Source of the DNA: a virus
Virus record (IMG/VR): IMGVR_UViG_3300042350_002327
Coordinates: 1-31,016 of that record
Length of the DNA stretch: 31,016 bases
Reading direction: 5' to 3' (one strand)
Shown: positions 28,781 to 31,016 of the stretch, piece after piece
How the letters are laid out: the number at the start of each line of letters is the position of its first letter
Position numbering within the stretch: position 1 is the stretch's first letter
Notes under the pieces: generated by a model
Told to the model about the DNA's origin: nothing
Database searches by the model: none
Seen by the model: the letters and a program-made list of their open reading frames with translations, nothing else
Position numbers and translations under genes: made by a program

Positions 28781-29545
28781 ATGGCGAACGTCGTCTCCCG
28801 TTGGACTCGGTTCATGGCCGTCGGGTGTTCCCACGGGAAACACATTTGCCCCGATGCAAAGAATGCAGTCCTCGACTTCAAGAAGGCATGGATTCGCAAG
28901 GGGGATTTATCACTGCACCTAGGCGATGCAATCGATACTGCCGCGTTTCGCAGTGGTGCGCGCGGCATCGACGCTGACTCTGCCGAACCCGTCGCCCCGG
29001 ACATCGACGGCGGCCTGATGTTCCTCCGTGAATACAGGCCCGACATTCTGCTCTGTGGCAATCATGAGGCGAGGCTGTGGTCCCTTCAACACTCTCCGAA
29101 TGCGGTCATCTCATACGCCGCAAATCGAGCTATCCAGCACATCGAGGATGGCTGCGCCAAGATCGGCACGAGAGTCATCCCCTATGATGCCGTCTGGCAG
29201 GAATACAAACGCGCCGACATCACCTTCATGCATGGCGTGATGTATTCGGAGAACGCCACCCGCGATCACTGCGAGGCATTCGGCCCCGGTAAGGTGATCC
29301 ACGCCCACACGCACAGGGCCAGCTATGCCACCGGACGCACCCGCAAAAACTCCGAGGGCTTCAGCGTCGGGACATTAGCCCGCCGAAGAGAGATGTCCTA
29401 TGCCGCCACGAGAAAGCAGACCCTTGCATGGGGGTCTGCGATATGTGCAGGAGAATTTCGAGAAGGCAAAAACCCCGCTTCCCAAGTCTGGCTCTTCACC
29501 GGGCCAAGCGAGGGTGAAGACCACGGCTGGCGTCTGCCGTTTTAG
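28781..29545 (+). CDS. Metallophosphoesterase-like protein with altered first motif
   Basis: 254 aa from ATG 28781, 14 nt after TTTGACA (28760-28766). Calcineurin-like motifs: GDAID (48-52), GNHE (93-96), MHG (His151), HAHTH (174-178). The first motif, normally D-x-H, reads Cys16-Ser-His18, so one metal ligand is replaced; activity may be changed. Phage enzymes of this type can be nucleases or phosphatases acting on DNA or nucleotides. It starts the last operon of the genome. Confidence 0.8.
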   Translation: MANVVSRWTRFMAVGCSHGKHICPDAKNAVLDFKKAWIRKGDLSLHLGDAIDTAAFRSGARGIDADSAEPVAPDIDGGLMFLREYRPDILLCGNHEARLWSLQHSPNAVISYAANRAIQHIEDGCAKIGTRVIPYDAVWQEYKRADITFMHGVMYSENATRDHCEAFGPGKVIHAHTHRASYATGRTRKNSEGFSVGTLARRREMSYAATRKQTLAWGSAICAGEFREGKNPASQVWLFTGPSEGEDHGWRLPF

Positions 29546-29565
29546 GCTCTGCCCTTATTCTGATT

Positions 29566-29823
29566 ATGAAAAAGACCCCAGCAAAGACCGCCAACGACTG
29601 GCTTGCCGCAATCATGAGGGAGACCACCGGGGCGACATGCGAGCCCGTCCCCGAGGGGTGGCTCTCCATCGAACAGATGTGCGCGCTCTCGGGAGTCTGC
29701 CGCCAGACCATGCAGCACCGGGTGGAGAAGCTGGTGCGGGAGGGGCGGCTCGAGCGCAAAAGGTTCAGCATTCAGCTTAGCTGCCGCGTCTCGGCAGTCT
29801 GGCACTACCACCCAGCAAGATGA
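29566..29823 (+). CDS. HTH protein
   Basis: 85 aa. Residues about 32-62 (WLSIEQMCALSGVCRQTMQHRVEKLVREGRL) form a winged-HTH-like region; the following RKRFSIQLSCRVSAVWHYHP fits the wing. Probably a small DNA-binding regulator. Overlaps the next gene by ATGA. Confidence 0.7.
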   Translation: MKKTPAKTANDWLAAIMRETTGATCEPVPEGWLSIEQMCALSGVCRQTMQHRVEKLVREGRLERKRFSIQLSCRVSAVWHYHPAR

Positions 29824-30197
29824 GCGACACACCACGCACAGATGAGCAAATATGGACGGCATTTCACCATCACGAGATGTGTGATGTCGTGGATAAAGAC
29901 TTTGCGAGGCAACTTGAAATAGAACTTGCCATCTCACTAGAGAACCAATGCAAGGCACAAGCCGAAGTCGAGAGGCTCAACAACACCTTGGAAAACACAA
30001 GAATTTCTAGGGCCACCATAATTGAAGACAGGAATCTTTTAGACCAAGAACTCGCCGCATCAAAGGCCGAGGTTAAAGAGATCCGAGCCGCATTAGGTGA
30101 CGACCTGCTGGAGTGGAAAATATCAAATTGCACTCTTAGTGCCGAGGTCGAGAGGCTGAAGGCGCAACTATCCCTTTCAACCCCTTCATCCCTGTGA
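29820..30197 (+). CDS. Coiled-coil phage protein (MSDTPRTDE type)
   Basis: 125 aa. The start MSDTPRTDEQIW ... DFARQLEIEL matches a common phage family I recall (M.DTPRTD....FARQLERE.). Residues 40-115 are coiled coil (AEVERLNNTLENTR, EVERLKAQLSL). AT-richer than neighbours. Function unknown. Stop overlaps GTG start at 30194. Confidence 0.7.
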   Translation: MSDTPRTDEQIWTAFHHHEMCDVVDKDFARQLEIELAISLENQCKAQAEVERLNNTLENTRISRATIIEDRNLLDQELAASKAEVKEIRAALGDDLLEWKISNCTLSAEVERLKAQLSLSTPSSL

Positions 30198-30388
30198 GCG
30201 TCGTCACCGAGAGCGAGCAACTTCCCGAGGGCAAGATCCGCTGGGCATTATCGCTCGATGTGAAGATCGACGGCATCGAGCTTCCCTTCAGGCTCCGCTT
30301 CGCTACCGACGACCACGAGGACATGCTCGAGGCCCTCGCAGATTTCCATTCTATGCTAATGGACAAGATTCAGCAGCTTCCCGACTAA
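30194..30388 (+). CDS. Hypothetical acidic protein
   Basis: 64 aa from GTG 30194 in a GTGA overlap. MSVVTESEQLPEGKIRWALS then beta-alpha layout with acidic DDHEDMLEALADFHSML helix. No family recognised. Confidence 0.6.
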   Translation: MSVVTESEQLPEGKIRWALSLDVKIDGIELPFRLRFATDDHEDMLEALADFHSMLMDKIQQLPD

Positions 30389-30390
30389 TA

Positions 30391-30415
30391 GCCTTCAGTC
30401 TTCAGCCTTCAGCCT
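30391..30415 (-). repeat. Heptad array (TTCAGCC)n
   Basis: Three to four units (one TTCAGTC) between the stop at 30388 and the ATG at 30424. Confidence 0.85.
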
Positions 30416-30423
30416 GCCCATCC

Positions 30424-30675
30424 ATGAAGCTCCCCCGCCGACTGAAGCTCACCTACCGCAGCCTCGGGCGCGAAGGGGCTCACGGTCTGGCGATCTCTCC
30501 CGACGTGGTGGTGGTGGATCCCAAGCATCCCTCTGCGAAAGAAGCCCTGGACACTAAAATCCATGAGGCCCTGCATCTCTTGATTCCCGAGGCCAGTGAG
30601 ATGATGGTGAGGGCCTACGCCTCCCGGCTGACAGACTTCCTCTGGAAGGACGGCTACCGGCGCGTCGAGTTCTAG
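30424..30675 (+). CDS. Mini zinc-protease-like protein (HEALH)
   Basis: 83 aa. HEALH at residues 47-51 is a classic HExxH zinc site, preceded by LDTKIHEALHLL-type hydrophobic helix and followed by Glu56 and Glu59 as possible third ligands. It resembles the core of SprT/ImmA-like phage proteins but is reduced to one small domain. It may cleave a host or phage regulator, or be a non-enzymatic remnant. Ends head-to-head overlapped by 4 bp with the minus-strand membrane gene. Confidence 0.7.
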   Translation: MKLPRRLKLTYRSLGREGAHGLAISPDVVVVDPKHPSAKEALDTKIHEALHLLIPEASEMMVRAYASRLTDFLWKDGYRRVEF

Positions 30676-30938
30676 GCTTCCGGCTCGTGGCCGTAGGCCC
30701 TGAGAAGCTGGCGGGTGAGGGCATTCTGCCTCTGAAGTTCCTCGGTGGCTGAGGCAATGGCCTTCAATTCCTCAGTGCGCTGCCGGTCGATCCGCTGCTT
30801 CACCCCGCCAATCTGCCACATGACGATCAGGGGGAAGAGGGCATAGAGCAACCCCACCACCACTCCGGCCAGGATCCCAAAGACTCCGAAAGCCGCAAAG
30901 GCCCCACCGGCATCGGCCAGGAAGAATACGCTATTCAT
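30672..30938 (-). CDS. Membrane-anchored coiled-coil protein
   Basis: 88 aa on the minus strand. Residues 8-42 are hydrophobic, enough for one long or two short spans (GAFAAFGVFGILAGVVVGLL, then YALFPLIVMW); 46-80 is coiled coil (QRIDRQRTEELKAIASATEEL). Starts within the contig-end repeat and, on the circle, follows the RHH gene (93-299) by 47 bp on the same strand, so the two may be co-expressed from the prophage. Candidate superinfection-exclusion protein by position. Confidence 0.65.
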   Translation of the reverse strand: MNSVFFLADAGGAFAAFGVFGILAGVVVGLLYALFPLIVMWQIGGVKQRIDRQRTEELKAIASATEELQRQNALTRQLLRAYGHEPEA

Positions 30939-31016
30939 AAGAGAGCATTTGTTCTACAAAGGTAGCCCGTCGGGAAAGGATAAAATCACTGGCTTCGTGA
31001 TTTTTTCGGTGCCTCA
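30894..31016. repeat. Terminal copy of 123-bp contig-end repeat (right)
   Basis: Matches 1-123 apart from 30993. Contains the start of the membrane gene and, at 30986-31016, the last codons of the RHH gene on the minus strand. See the left copy. Confidence 0.9.
30986..31016 (-). CDS. Partial 3' end of the RHH gene (duplicate of 93-299)
   Basis: Only the last codons and TGA of the RHH protein, present because the contig ends overlap. The penultimate codon reads Ser here and Thr in the full copy. Confidence 0.65.
   Translation of the reverse strand, partial: EAPKKSRSQ

Noticed and set aside
5521-30415. Heptad arrays as CRISPR repeats
   Set aside because: Units are 7 bp and directly tandem without spacers; no cas genes.

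Overview
The window is almost certainly a complete, circular genome of a temperate, lambda-like tailed phage (siphovirus-type gene order). Bases 1-123 recur at 30894-31016 with one mismatch (100 G, 30993 C), in the middle of a small minus-strand gene. The contig therefore closes into a circle of about 30,893 bp, and the repeat is best read as assembly overlap, not as physical ends. The host cannot be named from sequence alone. The DNA is GC-rich by eye. The intergenic 7-bp tandem repeats (AGGCTGA)n and the CGCAAAGG-type repeat resemble what I recall from Verrucomicrobiota/Planctomycetota genomes, which is a weak, memory-based inference. A tRNA-Ser 3' end beside the integrase marks the probable integration site.

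Layout. (1) 30672-1761 (wrapping): lysogeny and integration. It holds a minus-strand membrane/coiled-coil protein, two divergent small ribbon-helix-helix (RHH)-like proteins, a small helix-turn-helix (HTH) protein, a tyrosine integrase (minus strand), and an attP with a tRNA-Ser 3' fragment flanked by two 24-bp near-identical repeats. (2) 1965-5262: an early cluster of about a dozen tiny, mostly unknown genes, tightly overlapped (ATGA/GTGA), most with strong GGAGG-type ribosome-binding sites. (3) 5253-8321: a replication module of primase-like protein, middle protein, basic 48-aa protein and AAA/SF3-like helicase, followed by a terminator-like hairpin and a putative small lipoprotein. (4) 8556-8979: a gene-free stretch with repeated palindromes directly upstream of the terminase small subunit, a candidate cos site. 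(5) 8980-15179: packaging and head genes (TerS, GpA-type TerL, portal, HK97-type protease-scaffold fusion, major capsid), closed by a strong terminator. (6) 15266-17901: head completion and tail genes, with a canonical CCCAAAC -1 frameshift site joining the two tail-assembly chaperone frames. (7) 17894-18935, minus strand: an inserted pair of an ATP-dependent DNA ligase and a small RPGAGRK-type basic protein. (8) 19002-26269: a minor structural protein, a short tape measure, tail-tip proteins, a Cys-rich protein, a zinc-ribbon protein and a collagen-like tail fibre. (9) 26273-28715: small accessory proteins and lysis genes (unimolecular-spanin-like lipoprotein, holin-like protein, GH108-type endolysin). 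(10) 28781-30675: metallophosphoesterase, HTH protein, coiled-coil protein and a mini HExxH protein.

Expression signals split into two styles. Early genes mostly carry Shine-Dalgarno (SD) sites and overlapping start/stop codons. Packaging, structural and lysis genes have almost none. Thirteen ORFs, twelve of them in the region from the packaging genes onward, are preceded by TTTGAC(A/T), seven at exactly 13 nt before the start codon, often just after a hairpin. No matching -10 box is visible, so this motif is the most unusual signal here. Nine intergenic or linker (AGGCTGA)n arrays punctuate the replication and tail/lysis regions and look like module junctions.
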